Source of the DNA: Achromobacter xylosoxidans A8
GTDB taxonomy: Bacteria; Pseudomonadota; Gammaproteobacteria; Burkholderiales; Burkholderiaceae_B
Assembly: GCF_000165835.1 (NCBI RefSeq)
Contig: NC_014640.1
Span: 5,022,001 to 5,086,000, forward strand
Reading direction: 5' to 3'
Length of the DNA stretch: 64,000 bases
Shown: in pieces, positions 52,851 to 62,957 of the stretch
Layout of the letters: each line of letters opens with the position of its first letter
How positions within the stretch are numbered: the stretch's first letter is position 1
Notes under the pieces: model-generated
Database searches by the model: none
Seen by the model: the letters and a program-made list of their open reading frames with translations, nothing else
What the model was told of the DNA's origin: nothing
Made by a program: the position numbers and the translations under genes

Positions 52851-55646
52851 CTAGAAAGCCATCCTGAAGCCCGCGGTAGCGGTGACGATATAGCTGCCGG
52901 AGAAATCCGCGTCGGCTTCGACCTGGCCGTAGATGGCGTAGCGCTCCCCCCAACCAAAATTTGCCCCCGCTCCGATGCTGCCCCAGGTTCGCGCCATGCG
53001 ACTGGCCGCCGGCACGCCGGCGACGCGGACACTGGTTCCGTCCAGGAACTCATGCTTCACGTTGACGACGCCGTAGACGCTGGATTCCCGCTTCGCGCCG
53101 GCCGTTTGCCAATTTCTCTTGTAGTCCAGCGCGATGCCGAAACGGCCCAGCAGGCTGTCGCCCTTGTCGCTTTCGACGCGCGCGCCGAATTTGTCGTTGA
53201 AGCTGTCGAAGCGGGTCGATACGTATGTCAGTTGCGCCTGCGGGATCAGGGCCAGCTCCTCTGACAATCCGAAAGCCTTGCCCGCTTCGATACCCAAGCC
53301 ATAGCTCTGGGCCTTCTGGCCGCCCTTCAATTTGCCGGCCAGCCCTGAGTTCAGGTCGCTGTCGAACCAGGTCGCCTGAGCCTGGGTGTCGATATACAGG
53401 CCATTCTTGCCGTACCAGGTCAGTGTCGGCGTCAGGCCATAGGAAGTGGTGTCGATCGTGCCGTTGCCGTAGACCGACGACACCCGCGAGTCGGCCTTGC
53501 CATAGTGAAAGGCCAGGCCGCCCACCAGACGGGATCCCTCTTCTTTACCGGCCAGGATGCGGTCAACGCCGAATTGCGCCTTCCAGCTATCGACGTTCTG
53601 ACGCGCGCCGGTGGTGGACGCCGCAGGATCGAGCCGTCCTGTCGTGCCCTCGACGCGACTCCATACGCCATTGCGGCCGGCGTCCGCCGGATCATAGAGG
53701 CGATTGCCGACCCGCTGGCGCAGGGTAGGCAGCTGGCTCAGGTGGAGCAGCGTATTGGCATAGGCCTCGTAGACCGGCACGCCGGGCTGATAGAGCAAGG
53801 GCGGTTCGGCGCCCGGCGAACCGCCACCGGGCGAGGGAGTGCCCGGATTGGTCGGGGTGGTGCCTGGATCGGTCGGGGTCGTACCCGGATCCGTCGGGGT
53901 GGTACCAGGATCCGTCGGGGTAGTGACTGGATTGGTCAGGGACGATCGCAAGTACCAGCCGCCGTCGGCTGGGTCCTGTTGCAGCACATAGCCATAGGCG
54001 CCGGCGACCAGAGCCGGACGCCCCCCGATGACGTAGTCGCCGTTGGCCAGATCGAATTTTCCCGCCGACAGGCCGTAGACCTGCACGACTTGTATGCCGC
54101 GTTGGGTCTGCGCGCCAGCGCCTCCCATGTTCTTCACCGTGACCGGCGTCGAGCCAGCGCTGTCGCCGGTGATCACCAGCTTGTCCGTCGGCGAGTCGTC
54201 GGCGCCAAGCTGTGTGCGGATTTCCAGGTTGCCGCCCTGCGCCGCATAGTCGCCGGCGATCGTGAGGGTGCCGAAACCGCTGCGCGGACCCGGCGCGATC
54301 GTACCCCGGTTAACCGTCGCGCCCACGCGTCCCGTGCCGGTCAATCGCGCGGCCGCAAGCACGGTCACCGGCCCGCCGAGGATGCCATCCACCTGCAGCG
54401 TTCCAGCCTGAACATCGGTATTGCCGGTGAACGCCGCGCTGTTGCCCGACAAGGTCAGCGTGCCCGCGCCCAGCTTATTCAAGCGTGACGTCCCTGAGAA
54501 CGCGGTCGTGACGCCCACTTCGTGGCCGTTGGTATCAAACCCGGCGCCGCCACTGCCCACCGCCTGCGTGGAGAAGCCTTTCAGGAAGTTGGCCTCATTG
54601 CGATTGGCGCGCAGGATGCCGCCGTCCAGGTTGAAAGTGGCGTTGCCCGCGCCCTTGATCACCGAGCCGGTCTCCAGCACGCCGCGGCCGCTGGCATCGC
54701 CGGTCAGGTTCAGCGTGCCGGTGGCGGAGGCCGCAACGGTAAGCCATGTATCGGCGGCGGCAATGGCCTTCCCACCCTTTTCGATGGTCAACGTTCCCGT
54801 GCCTGCCGAGCCGATTTCGATGCGGTCGCTTGCCGCGAGCGTCGAAACGTCGGCCGTTGCGCTCGACACCGTCACCGTGCCAACGCCGTCCACGCCCCTG
54901 CCAATGTAGACCGTTGCCGCGGCGCCTGGCGCTGTCGACCCGACCGTGCTGACGCTGGCGCCATCCTGGACGTGGAGCTCGCCCTTTCCGTCGAGCCCCA
55001 CGTAGATGTTGTTTAGCGGGTCCCAGACCGTTGCCGCGCCCGACACCGTGGCGCTGCCCTCGCTGCCGACTTCCCAGCCGAGGATCGCCTGGCCGCTGTG
55101 CACGGCGCCGCCATGGTCGATCCGCAGCGAGCCCTGGCCGCGCCCGCCGATCACGAACGCATTGCCCGTGGAGAGATTCCAGGTGGACCCCGGCCCGGAA
55201 ACGAGAACGTTCCCGACGCCGCCGGTCTCGAAGCCGATGCTGGCCGAATCGCTTTGCGCCGAGCCCCCGTCCCGGATCGTCACTGTGCCGCTGGCGCCGG
55301 TGTCGAGGCCGAGTTGCACTGAACCGAGGCTGGTCCAGGTGGAAGCGACGCCATTGCCGTCACGGCCCGACACCGTCACGGCGCCTATGCCGCCATTGAA
55401 GTTTCCAATGTATGCCAAGTCATTGACCACGGAACCGCCCGCATCGATGACCAACTCCCCGGCGAGGGTATCTCCGACGGTCAGATCGCCGCCGACAGTC
55501 CAATGCGGCGTCTGGACCGGCCCAGGATCGATCTGGCCGGAACTGGAGACCGATTGGGCATTTGCGGGATAGGCGAAGTTCGCCGCGTAGAAAACGAGGA
55601 CAGCCGACTTCAACCATCCCGTGCGTAGGCAATACCTGGCCACCAT
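52851..55646 (-). CDS. Autotransporter (type Va) with pertactin-like passenger
   Basis: A 931-residue surface protein. A signal peptide ends near residue 30 (AYPANAQS). Residues ~31-570 are Gly/Ser/Thr-rich beta-helix-type repeats including GAGTLTLSGNSAAFTGNTDV and VQAGTLQVDGILGGPVTV, typical autotransporter cassette repeats. Residues ~575-602 are a Pro-rich linker of TTPTDPG units. From ~625 a 12-strand barrel domain begins (NGVWSRVEGTTGR) and ends with the terminal phenylalanine of TATAGFRMAF. ATG 55646 follows AAAGGA. The passenger's function is unknown; adhesion is the usual guess. Confidence 0.9.
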   Translation of the reverse strand: MVARYCLRTGWLKSAVLVFYAANFAYPANAQSVSSSGQIDPGPVQTPHWTVGGDLTVGDTLAGELVIDAGGSVVNDLAYIGNFNGGIGAVTVSGRDGNGVASTWTSLGSVQLGLDTGASGTVTIRDGGSAQSDSASIGFETGGVGNVLVSGPGSTWNLSTGNAFVIGGRGQGSLRIDHGGAVHSGQAILGWEVGSEGSATVSGAATVWDPLNNIYVGLDGKGELHVQDGASVSTVGSTAPGAAATVYIGRGVDGVGTVTVSSATADVSTLAASDRIEIGSAGTGTLTIEKGGKAIAAADTWLTVAASATGTLNLTGDASGRGVLETGSVIKGAGNATFNLDGGILRANRNEANFLKGFSTQAVGSGGAGFDTNGHEVGVTTAFSGTSRLNKLGAGTLTLSGNSAAFTGNTDVQAGTLQVDGILGGPVTVLAAARLTGTGRVGATVNRGTIAPGPRSGFGTLTIAGDYAAQGGNLEIRTQLGADDSPTDKLVITGDSAGSTPVTVKNMGGAGAQTQRGIQVVQVYGLSAGKFDLANGDYVIGGRPALVAGAYGYVLQQDPADGGWYLRSSLTNPVTTPTDPGTTPTDPGTTPTDPGTTPTNPGTPSPGGGSPGAEPPLLYQPGVPVYEAYANTLLHLSQLPTLRQRVGNRLYDPADAGRNGVWSRVEGTTGRLDPAASTTGARQNVDSWKAQFGVDRILAGKEEGSRLVGGLAFHYGKADSRVSSVYGNGTIDTTSYGLTPTLTWYGKNGLYIDTQAQATWFDSDLNSGLAGKLKGGQKAQSYGLGIEAGKAFGLSEELALIPQAQLTYVSTRFDSFNDKFGARVESDKGDSLLGRFGIALDYKRNWQTAGAKRESSVYGVVNVKHEFLDGTSVRVAGVPAASRMARTWGSIGAGANFGWGERYAIYGQVEADADFSGSYIVTATAGFRMAF
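53841..53924 (-). repeat. Four tandem 21-bp units in the autotransporter linker
   Basis: Four consecutive 21-base units encode (T)TPTDPG-type heptapeptides. Units differ at a few third positions and one Asp/Asn change. Such in-frame units can change number by slippage, altering the length of the passenger-to-barrel linker. Confidence 0.8.
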
Positions 55647-55930
55647 GACACATCCTTTTTAAGTAGACGCAACCTCCTGGCGATACGGCATGCGGCAGGG
55701 TTTTCTTAATAGGTGTCTACACCTATCCGCGTTCCGCCTGCCGAAAAGAATGCAGGATGCAGGCGCAACACCCAGTCTTGCGCTCCAAAGGATGATCTGG
55801 GATTCGCGGATCGACTGAACACAAGCGTTGGTATCCCCGAGGGCAAGGAGACGTCGAACGCGGCCGCGCGGCGCCTGGCCCTGGTTCGGAAGGCCAGCGC
55901 CGAGGGAGCTGCGAATCCTGCCCGCAACGA

Positions 55931-56983
55931 TCAACGATCAAATGCAGCCTGCAGCGCTTCCTTGCTGTGCTGCCCCTGATGCAACAGCAGCATCAGCAGC
56001 AGCCGGGCCTTCTGCGGGCTGAGGTCGCCCGCCATGACCGCGCCGGCGTCGAAAGTGGTTTTCCCGCCGCCGGGGAAACCGTAGACCGGCATCGTCCGGC
56101 CATTGGGCACGCGCGTCGATATGACCACCGGCACATCCTTGCCCAGCGCATACTTCACGGCCTCGAACATCGAAACGTTCATGTTGCCCATGCCCACGGC
56201 CTGGACCACGATGCCCTTCGCACCCTGGTCCACGGCATAGCGCAGCAGATCGCCGTCCGCGCCGCCGAACATCGGCAGGATTTCCACGCGCGGCATGTCG
56301 CCCGCGCCGATATCGATGTGCTGTCGCCGCAAGGGCGTGCGCGAGAATTGCACGCGATCCGACCAGACCTCGCCGAGAAAGCCGAAATCGCCCGACTTGA
56401 AGGTCTCGACATCCGCGGTATGGGTCTTGGTCGCCGTGCGCGCGGCGTTGATCTGGTTGTTCATCGCGATCATCACCCCCTTGCCCTTGGCGTCCGGCGC
56501 CGTGGCGATCCGAATGGCATTGAGCAGATTGCGCGGCCCGTCGAAATCCGGAGACGACGCATTGCGTTGCGCGCCGATCAGGATGACGGGCTTGTCGGAT
56601 TTCACGGTCAGATCGAGCCAGTACGCGGTCTCCTCCATCGTGTCCGTGCCATGGGCGATGACCACGCCGGCCACCTCAGGCCGGGCCAAGGCGTCATCCA
56701 CCGACTTGGTCAAACGCGTCCACCACTTGGGCTCGACATAGTTGGCCGACATGGCCGAGAAGTTGTTGACCTCTATGCGGGCGTACTTGGCGGCGTCGGG
56801 CACCGTCTGCATCAGATCATCGCCCGAGATGGCGGGTACCACCCCCTTGGTGACCGGATCCACCTTCATCGCGATCGTCCCGCCCGTGGCAATGAACTGG
56901 ACCACTGGCGGCGTTTCAGCCGCGGCGCCGGCTGACATCACAGACATGACAAAAAACGAAAAAATTCGTAGCTGCAAGTTCAT
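55931..56983 (-). CDS. ansB: Periplasmic type II L-asparaginase
   Basis: A 350-residue asparaginase with signal peptide (LRIFSFFVMSVMSAGAAAE). Both catalytic threonine regions are present: FIATGGTIAM and VVIAHGTDTMEETAYWL. It hydrolyses Asn (possibly Gln) to the acid and ammonia in the periplasm. It stands alone; upstream and downstream genes are unrelated. A 284-base gap with no visible gene separates it from the autotransporter gene. Confidence 0.92.
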   Translation of the reverse strand: MNLQLRIFSFFVMSVMSAGAAAETPPVVQFIATGGTIAMKVDPVTKGVVPAISGDDLMQTVPDAAKYARIEVNNFSAMSANYVEPKWWTRLTKSVDDALARPEVAGVVIAHGTDTMEETAYWLDLTVKSDKPVILIGAQRNASSPDFDGPRNLLNAIRIATAPDAKGKGVMIAMNNQINAARTATKTHTADVETFKSGDFGFLGEVWSDRVQFSRTPLRRQHIDIGAGDMPRVEILPMFGGADGDLLRYAVDQGAKGIVVQAVGMGNMNVSMFEAVKYALGKDVPVVISTRVPNGRTMPVYGFPGGGKTTFDAGAVMAGDLSPQKARLLLMLLLHQGQHSKEALQAAFDR

Positions 56984-57114
56984 GGGACGACTCCGGAACG
57001 GGGAACGGGAAGCCCATTCTATTCAGGAAGGCAAGGCCGAGTCGATGCCGTCCACTCAAGGCCATGGCCAGGCGGATTGGTCTTGGGAAAGAACTGCAAT
57101 GCGGGTCACCAGCC

Positions 57115-58626
57115 TCAGGATCCAAGGCTTGAAATGGGCTTGGTTCTGGAACGATGCGCCACGCAGGCGAAAACGCAGGCGGCCGCGATGCTCGCGCCCC
57201 AGACCGCATGATGCAGCGGCATCGCCAGGGCCGTCCTCAGGCCGGCGTCGGAGGCCATGGTCAGCAGATCAACAGGCGCCACGGCCAGCCATAGCAGCGC
57301 CGCGCCCCCCCATTGCTCCGGCCACAAGCGACGTTCGTCGCGCGCCAAGGCGTGCACGCCGCAGGCGATCCACGCCAGGAAGAAAGCCGCCACCTCGCGC
57401 TCATGCAAGCCCTCCGACCCGGGCCACGCCAGGCGGTTGGCCAGCAGATAGGCGGCGCAGGCGCATGCCGGGCCGCATACCATCGCCACATTCAGCCGGT
57501 GCGCCGCCCGGCCGAAGCGGGAAGCGGCCGCCGCCGGCCGCGCCGTGTACAGCACCAGTCCCGTCGCGATCATGGCTGCGCCTGACAAGGCCAGCAGGAA
57601 GTACAGCGCGCGCAATAGCGGTGCGGCGTAGTAGCCATAATGCAGTCCGCCCAGCGTCCGGATCAGTTGCAAAGATCCGGGATAGCTTGTTTGCACGTCG
57701 ACGACCTCGCCGCTCGCCGCCAGCAGGGACACGCGGTCGGGAAACGCCAGCAGGCGATCGTCGTAGCGGCGCCAGACATCCGCAAGCGCGCCTTGCGTGC
57801 CGGGTTGCCTGATCCCGATCGCGGCGATCTTGCCCGCGCCCAATTCCGGCTCGGCGCGCAAGGCCAGCGTGCTCAACGGCAGCATCTCCGTCGCGCCGCC
57901 TGGCCGCGGCGCGGCCGGCGGCTGCGGAAACACCTCGGCCACCATCGCCGCCACGTCGCCGCCATAGCGGCTTTGCACCCCGGCAGGCAAGTAGCCCAGC
58001 AGCAGCGTGCTCAAAGCGGTGAACAGGATCATGCAATGGAACGGCAGCGGCAGCACCGACAGCATGTTGTGCGCATCGAGCCAGGCGCGGCCCGGCGAGG
58101 CGCGCGGCCTGAACACGAAGAAATCCGCGAAAAAGCGCCGGTGCACGATGACGCCGGAAACCAGCGCGACCAGCAGCGCCAGGGTACAGGCGCCGACCAG
58201 CCAGATACCGGCCTGTCCCGCGTGCAGGCTGTAATGGAACTCGACCAGGAAATCGCCGCCCTCTGTGTCGCGCGGCACGATCTTGCGCCCGCCAGCCGGA
58301 TCTAGCATCACGGCGCCGCCGCCGTCTGCATCTTCCCACGACAGCGCCAGCAAGGGGCGGCGGGCATCCGGCAATTCGATCCGCCATGCAGCCGCGCCCC
58401 CGGCGTTCCGCTCCAGCCAGTCTTGCGCCAATTCCAGGGCCTGGGCCTGGCTGGCCTTGCCGGCAGCCGAAATCTCGGGCTTCATCCAGCGGCTGATCTC
58501 CGGCGCATAGACGCTGAGCGCGCCGGTCAGGAATATTGAAAACGTCAGCCAGCCGAACAGCAGGCCGACCCAGGTGTGCAGCCAGGCCATGCGCTGGCGC
58601 AGGCTGCCTTCCGGATACGCGTTCAT
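57115..58626 (-). CDS. PepSY-associated membrane protein (iron uptake-linked)
   Basis: A 503-residue inner-membrane protein of the PepSY-TM family with an N-terminal span (HTWVGLLFGWLTFSIFLTGA), a periplasmic PepSY-like loop, and further spans including a His-bearing one (FHYSLHAGQAGIWLVGACTL). Such proteins accompany siderophore receptors and are thought to act in ferrisiderophore reduction. The start ATG 58626 overlaps the stop of the small membrane gene, so it belongs to the receptor operon. Confidence 0.87.
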   Translation of the reverse strand: MNAYPEGSLRQRMAWLHTWVGLLFGWLTFSIFLTGALSVYAPEISRWMKPEISAAGKASQAQALELAQDWLERNAGGAAAWRIELPDARRPLLALSWEDADGGGAVMLDPAGGRKIVPRDTEGGDFLVEFHYSLHAGQAGIWLVGACTLALLVALVSGVIVHRRFFADFFVFRPRASPGRAWLDAHNMLSVLPLPFHCMILFTALSTLLLGYLPAGVQSRYGGDVAAMVAEVFPQPPAAPRPGGATEMLPLSTLALRAEPELGAGKIAAIGIRQPGTQGALADVWRRYDDRLLAFPDRVSLLAASGEVVDVQTSYPGSLQLIRTLGGLHYGYYAAPLLRALYFLLALSGAAMIATGLVLYTARPAAAASRFGRAAHRLNVAMVCGPACACAAYLLANRLAWPGSEGLHEREVAAFFLAWIACGVHALARDERRLWPEQWGGAALLWLAVAPVDLLTMASDAGLRTALAMPLHHAVWGASIAAACVFACVAHRSRTKPISSLGS

Positions 58627-58895
58627 GCCGTCGTACCCGAGGTCAGCAACCAGGAGCCCATGCATCCCGCCACAATGGCCAGCCACACCCGGCGCGGGCT
58701 GCGCGCCGCGAATGCCCAAACCGTGAGGGCCACCTGCACGGGTATGGCGGCCAGGGCCGGATAGAGTATGGCGTCGGTAGGCGCCAGCGGCAGGCGGGCC
58801 GCCGCCGCAACCGCTGCCCACACCAGCGCGTAGGCGCCCAAGGTGGCCGCGGCCAGGCGCGCCGCCACGCCGCGCCAGCTGCTGCGGGGCCTCAC
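58623..58895 (-). CDS. Small membrane protein of siderophore receptor operon (DUF3649-like)
   Basis: A 90-residue protein with about three hydrophobic spans (LAAATLGAYALVWAAVAAAA; AIPVQVALTVWAFAA; VWLAIVAGCMGSWLLTSG). Start GTG 58895 overlaps the receptor stop, and its TGA overlaps the PepSY gene ATG. Small proteins of this sort are regular members between receptor and PepSY genes; their function is not established. Confidence 0.75.
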   Translation of the reverse strand: MRPRSSWRGVAARLAAATLGAYALVWAAVAAAARLPLAPTDAILYPALAAIPVQVALTVWAFAARSPRRVWLAIVAGCMGSWLLTSGTTA

Positions 58896-61384
58896 CACGC
58901 GTACCTGAGCGTGGCCAGCAGCAAGCGCCCGGCGCCGTAGGTGCACGACGTCGTCGTCACGCAAGTGCCCACGTAGCTGCGGTCGAACAGGTTGCTGGCG
59001 TTCAGCGACAGCGTCATGCCGCGCATGGCGGGCTGCATCTGGCCCAGGTCGTAGGACAGGGCGGCATCGACCAGCGTCACTGCGGGAATGCGCAAGGTGT
59101 TCGCCGCGTCGCCCCAGTCCGCGCCGATGTAGCGCACCCCTGCCCCCAGGCCTAGTCCTTGCAGCGGCCCGTCCTGCACCTTGTAGGCCAACCATGCCGC
59201 GGCCTGGTGCGCCGGCGCGTAGTACTGCTTCTTGCCTTCGCGCGATTGCGGCGCGCCATCGACGATGTCGACGTTGGAACTCTTGGTCACCACCGCGTCG
59301 ACGTAGGAATACGAGGCAATCAGGTCCCAGCCGCGGGCCAGACTGGCCTTGCCTTCCAGTTCGATCCCGCGCGAGCGGACCTCCCCCGCCTGGAGCTGGA
59401 AGCCCGGCGGACGCCCTGGGGTGGTATCGGTGGTCAGCACATTGGTTTGCGTCAGTTGATAGGCCGACAGGGTCACCATGCTGTCGCTGCCCGGCGGCTG
59501 GAATTTCAGTCCCGCCTCGATCTGCCGGCCCTTGGTCGGCTGGAACGGGTTGCCCTGGTAGTCGGTGCCGCCCGTGGGCGCGAACGACGTCGAATACGCC
59601 ACGTAAGGCGCCAGGCCGCTCTCCAGCATATAGGTCAGGCCCGCCCTGCCGGTGAAGGCCGAGTCGCTTTGCGAGACCTTGCCGGAGGTCAGCAGATTAC
59701 GGGTGGTGCTGCGCGCCATGTCGTAGCGGCCGCCCAGCGTCAGCAGCCAGTTGCCGTACGAGATCTGATCCTGCGCATAGGCGCCGGACTGCTCGGTGCG
59801 CTGGCGCGAATCGACGCGGGGTATCAGGTCCGCGATGCCGGGCCTGGGCCGCCCGTAAACCGGATCGTAGAGATCCAGCGGCGGCACGCCGGCAATGACG
59901 TTGGCGAACTTGTAGGTGTCGCGCATGTCCAGATAATCGAAACCTGCGAGGAACTCGTGCCCGACCTGGCCGGTGCTGAAGCGCGCGATCGCCTGGGTAT
60001 CCACGTTCAGTGTCGCGCCGGTGCCCTGGCCGCGCGACATCGAGCGCGACCAGGTGCGCATGTCCACCGGGTTGAGCATATAGCCCACGGTGGTGCGCGC
60101 CTCGCCCCGCATGTGGCTGTAGCGCAATTGCTGCCGCACGGTCCAGGTGTCGTTGAACTGATGCGAGAACAGGTAGCCGGCGGAGTATTGTTCCCGGTCA
60201 TAGGTATCCCAGCCGGGCTCGCCGGTATAGCGGTGGCGGGGGATGCGGCCGTTGGGATTGGAATAGAGCGTACCCGCGGCCGGCAGATTGCCGTAGATGG
60301 GCACCTGATGGTCCTTCTGGTAGAAGCCCAGCAAGGTCAGCGAAGTGGCTGCCGACGGCCGCCACGTCAATGCCGGCGCCACGAAGGTCCGGTCTTCTTC
60401 CGAGTAGTTGGCGGACTGGGCCGCGTCCCGTTGCAACGCGACCAGGCGGTAGCTCCACTGCCCTTCCTGGTCTATCGGGTCGCTCAGATCCAGGGCGGCC
60501 TGCGCCCGGCCGTAGCTGCCGGTCTGCAGCTCGATCTCGCGCAGGGGCGTTTGCGTGGGCAGCTTGCTCACCATATTGATGAGTCCGCCGGGCGTGTTCT
60601 GCCCGTACAGGACCGAGGATGGTCCCTTCAGCACCTCGACCCGCTCCAGCCCGTAGGGCTCGATCTGCAGCATGCCGAAGCTGTAAGCGCCAAAAGGCAG
60701 CCGGGCGCCATCGAGGTTGTTGCGGGCGGCATGGCCGCCGCGCAGGTAGATGTTGTCGTAGCGCAGATCAGCGCTGCCGCCCGGAGAATAGGCGCCCGGC
60801 GTGTAGGCCAGCGCCTCGACGATGCTGCGCGCGCCGCGCATCGTGATCTCGTCGCGCGTGACCACGTTCACCGTCTGCGGAATTTCCAGGATGGGCGTGT
60901 CGGTCTTGGTGCCGGTGGCGCTGCGCTGCGCCACGATGCCGACGACCGGTCCGTAAGCCGACTCCTGCGCCCCCTCGACCCGCACCGCCGGCAGCATCGC
61001 CGCCGGCTCCGCGGGAATCCGCCTGAGCGTGTAGACGTTGGCGCCATCGCGCCGCGCCGCCAGCGGCGTGCCCGCCAGCAACTTCGCCAGCCCCGCCTCG
61101 ACCGTCCAGGCGCCTTGCAGCCCTGCCGTGCGCCAGCCTTCGGCCAGCGCCGGATCGAACGAGAGATTGATGCGCGCCATCCCGGCGAATGCCGACAGCG
61201 CCGGTCCCAGCGGACCCGCCGGGATGTCGAACCGCGCCTGGGCGGCCGCGCCGGACGCCGGGGCGGCCGGCTGCGCGTGGATGGCCGGCGCCGCTGCGCC
61301 CAGGGCCGCGCAAAGCGCGCCTGCGGCCGCGCGGCGGCGCGTACGGCGAGGTGGCCTGGCCGCGTTGATCTTGCTTGAAAACAT
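58892..61384 (-). CDS. TonB-dependent siderophore receptor with signalling domain
   Basis: An 830-residue receptor. It has an Arg-rich N terminus and signal peptide ending near AIHAQPA, an STN domain (~50-120, FDIPAGPLGPALSAFAGMAR), a plug (LEIPQTVNVVTRDEITMRGA; VEVLKGPSSVLYGQNTPGG) and a barrel with C terminus LLLATLRYAW. The cysteine pair TCVTTTSCTY near the end parallels the receptor at 41773, so both are probably hydroxamate-type paralogues. The FecR gene lies 86 bases upstream. Confidence 0.9.
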   Translation of the reverse strand: MFSSKINAARPPRRTRRRAAAGALCAALGAAAPAIHAQPAAPASGAAAQARFDIPAGPLGPALSAFAGMARINLSFDPALAEGWRTAGLQGAWTVEAGLAKLLAGTPLAARRDGANVYTLRRIPAEPAAMLPAVRVEGAQESAYGPVVGIVAQRSATGTKTDTPILEIPQTVNVVTRDEITMRGARSIVEALAYTPGAYSPGGSADLRYDNIYLRGGHAARNNLDGARLPFGAYSFGMLQIEPYGLERVEVLKGPSSVLYGQNTPGGLINMVSKLPTQTPLREIELQTGSYGRAQAALDLSDPIDQEGQWSYRLVALQRDAAQSANYSEEDRTFVAPALTWRPSAATSLTLLGFYQKDHQVPIYGNLPAAGTLYSNPNGRIPRHRYTGEPGWDTYDREQYSAGYLFSHQFNDTWTVRQQLRYSHMRGEARTTVGYMLNPVDMRTWSRSMSRGQGTGATLNVDTQAIARFSTGQVGHEFLAGFDYLDMRDTYKFANVIAGVPPLDLYDPVYGRPRPGIADLIPRVDSRQRTEQSGAYAQDQISYGNWLLTLGGRYDMARSTTRNLLTSGKVSQSDSAFTGRAGLTYMLESGLAPYVAYSTSFAPTGGTDYQGNPFQPTKGRQIEAGLKFQPPGSDSMVTLSAYQLTQTNVLTTDTTPGRPPGFQLQAGEVRSRGIELEGKASLARGWDLIASYSYVDAVVTKSSNVDIVDGAPQSREGKKQYYAPAHQAAAWLAYKVQDGPLQGLGLGAGVRYIGADWGDAANTLRIPAVTLVDAALSYDLGQMQPAMRGMTLSLNASNLFDRSYVGTCVTTTSCTYGAGRLLLATLRYAW

Positions 61385-61470
61385 GCTGATCCCGACTGAG
61401 TGCTAGCGAAGGTGCTATATGGACTTGTCGGACGAGCCCGGAAAAGGGGCCAAAAGTCCGCGCGGCCCGG

Positions 61471-62427
61471 TCAGGCCGGCACCACGCTCACCCAGTAGCG
61501 GCTGCGCGAAACCACCCGCACCGGCAGGCTGCGCGACACCGCCAGCAGCACCGCGTCGGTATCGTCCACCTGAAAGCCGCCGGAAATGCGCAGATCGGCC
61601 ACCGCCGGGTCGCAGCGCAACAGGCCGGGGCGATAGCGCGCCAGCTCTTGCAGGAAGTCGGCCAGCCTCATGTCGTCCGCATAGAGCACCCCATCGAGCC
61701 AGGCTTGGGGCGGATGGACATAGGCACGCGGCGCCAGGACCTCGCGCTCCGAAAACTCGCTGCACTGCCCCGCAGTCAGGACGGCACCCGCCGCAGCTGC
61801 TCGCGGCTGCAGCCGCACCTGGCCCTCGATCACCGCGACCCGGCTGCGCGCCTCCAACTGGCGCACGCCGAAGTACGTCCCCAGGGCCTGCACGCTGCCT
61901 TCGGCGGTGCGGACCCGCAGCGGCCGGGGATCGGCCGGCACAGCATGGACCGAACGCAGCAGGATTTCGCCTTCGCGCAACAGCACCAGGCGCTGTTGCG
62001 CCGAGTAATCCAGATCCACCGCCGACGCCGTGTTGAGCGTCAGCACGCTGCCGTCCGGCAACTCGAACTGCCGACGTTCGCCGCTGCCCGTGGCGTAGTC
62101 CGCCGTCCAGCTCTGCCAGGGCGCCGTGCGCCAAGCCAGCCAGCCGGCGGGCAGCGCCACGATCAGGCCGGCCAGCGTCCGCAGGCCGGCGCGCCGCGTG
62201 GCGTCCGCGTTCAAGGCGGCCCGCCCCAGGCCCGGCGGCAAGCCGCCGAACTTGGCCAGGATCGCCTGAGCCCGGGCCCAGGCGCGGTCGTGCTCGGGGC
62301 TGCGCTGGCGCCAGCGCTCGCAAGCCAGTTTGTCCGCCTCGGAGAAGCGCCCCGAATGCAGCCGCACCAGCCAATCCGCGGCTTCGCCCGCGATCTTCGG
62401 GTCGATGGCGTCGGTTGCGATGGTCAT
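61471..62427 (-). CDS. FecR-family anti-sigma/signal transducer
   Basis: A 318-residue FecR-type protein. The N-terminal segment ACERWRQRSPEHDRAWARAQ is the cytoplasmic sigma-binding part, a hydrophobic span follows (LRTLAGLIVALPAGWLAWRT), and the FecR domain has RQFELPDGSVLTLNTASAVD. ATG 62427 overlaps the sigma factor stop (ATGA). It couples the receptor at 58892 to the sigma factor. Confidence 0.88.
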   Translation of the reverse strand: MTIATDAIDPKIAGEAADWLVRLHSGRFSEADKLACERWRQRSPEHDRAWARAQAILAKFGGLPPGLGRAALNADATRRAGLRTLAGLIVALPAGWLAWRTAPWQSWTADYATGSGERRQFELPDGSVLTLNTASAVDLDYSAQQRLVLLREGEILLRSVHAVPADPRPLRVRTAEGSVQALGTYFGVRQLEARSRVAVIEGQVRLQPRAAAAGAVLTAGQCSEFSEREVLAPRAYVHPPQAWLDGVLYADDMRLADFLQELARYRPGLLRCDPAVADLRISGGFQVDDTDAVLLAVSRSLPVRVVSRSRYWVSVVPA

Positions 62428-62936
62428 GGCGCCGCCAGGATGCAATGCTTGAAGGCTTCAGCCATGTAGCGCTTGACCGTGCGCACGCTCACCCCCATCT
62501 CCGCGCCGATCTGTTCATACGTCAGCCCGTCGAGCTGCGACAGCAGGAATGCGATGCGGGCCTTGTCCGGCAAGGCCGCCAGCAAGGCATCCACCTCCCG
62601 CAGCGTCTGCAGCACCATCAGCCTCTGCTCTTCCGACGGCGCATGCCGCGCCGGCATGGCTGCCAGGGCCTCGAGGTAGGCCTGTTCCAGCGCGTGGCGC
62701 CGGTACATATCGACCATGAGACGTTTGGCGATGGTGGTCAGGTAGGCGCGCGGCTCCTGCAAGTCCGGCATGGCGCGCCGCCGGTAGCTGCTCAACAGCC
62801 CGACGAAGGTGTCCTGGGCCAGGTCGGCGGCATCGGCGCTATTGCCCAACCGCCGGCGCAGCCAGCCGAACAGCCAGCCGTGATGCGCGTCGTAGATGCG
62901 CTGCACGGCGACGGCGGTTTGTTCGGGTTGCGGCAT
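62424..62936 (-). CDS. FecI-type ECF sigma factor
   Basis: A 170-residue ECF sigma factor with region 2 at DAADLAQDTFVGLLSSYRRR and PRAYLTTIAKRLMVDMYRRH, and region 4 at TYEQIGAEMGVSVRTVKRYM. ATG 62936 is favoured; 62978 would start inside the Fur-like site. First gene of the third iron module on the minus strand. Confidence 0.88.
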   Translation of the reverse strand: MPQPEQTAVAVQRIYDAHHGWLFGWLRRRLGNSADAADLAQDTFVGLLSSYRRRAMPDLQEPRAYLTTIAKRLMVDMYRRHALEQAYLEALAAMPARHAPSEEQRLMVLQTLREVDALLAALPDKARIAFLLSQLDGLTYEQIGAEMGVSVRTVKRYMAEAFKHCILAAP

Positions 62937-62957
62937 GGCGAGGGGGGCGGCTATTTC

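Noticed and set aside
53505..54488. Plus-strand frame of 327 codons inside the autotransporter
   Set aside because: Low-complexity Arg/Gly translation produced by antisense of the repeats.
59159..61378. A 739-codon plus-strand frame under the third receptor
   Set aside because: Arg/His-rich shadow of the minus-strand receptor gene.
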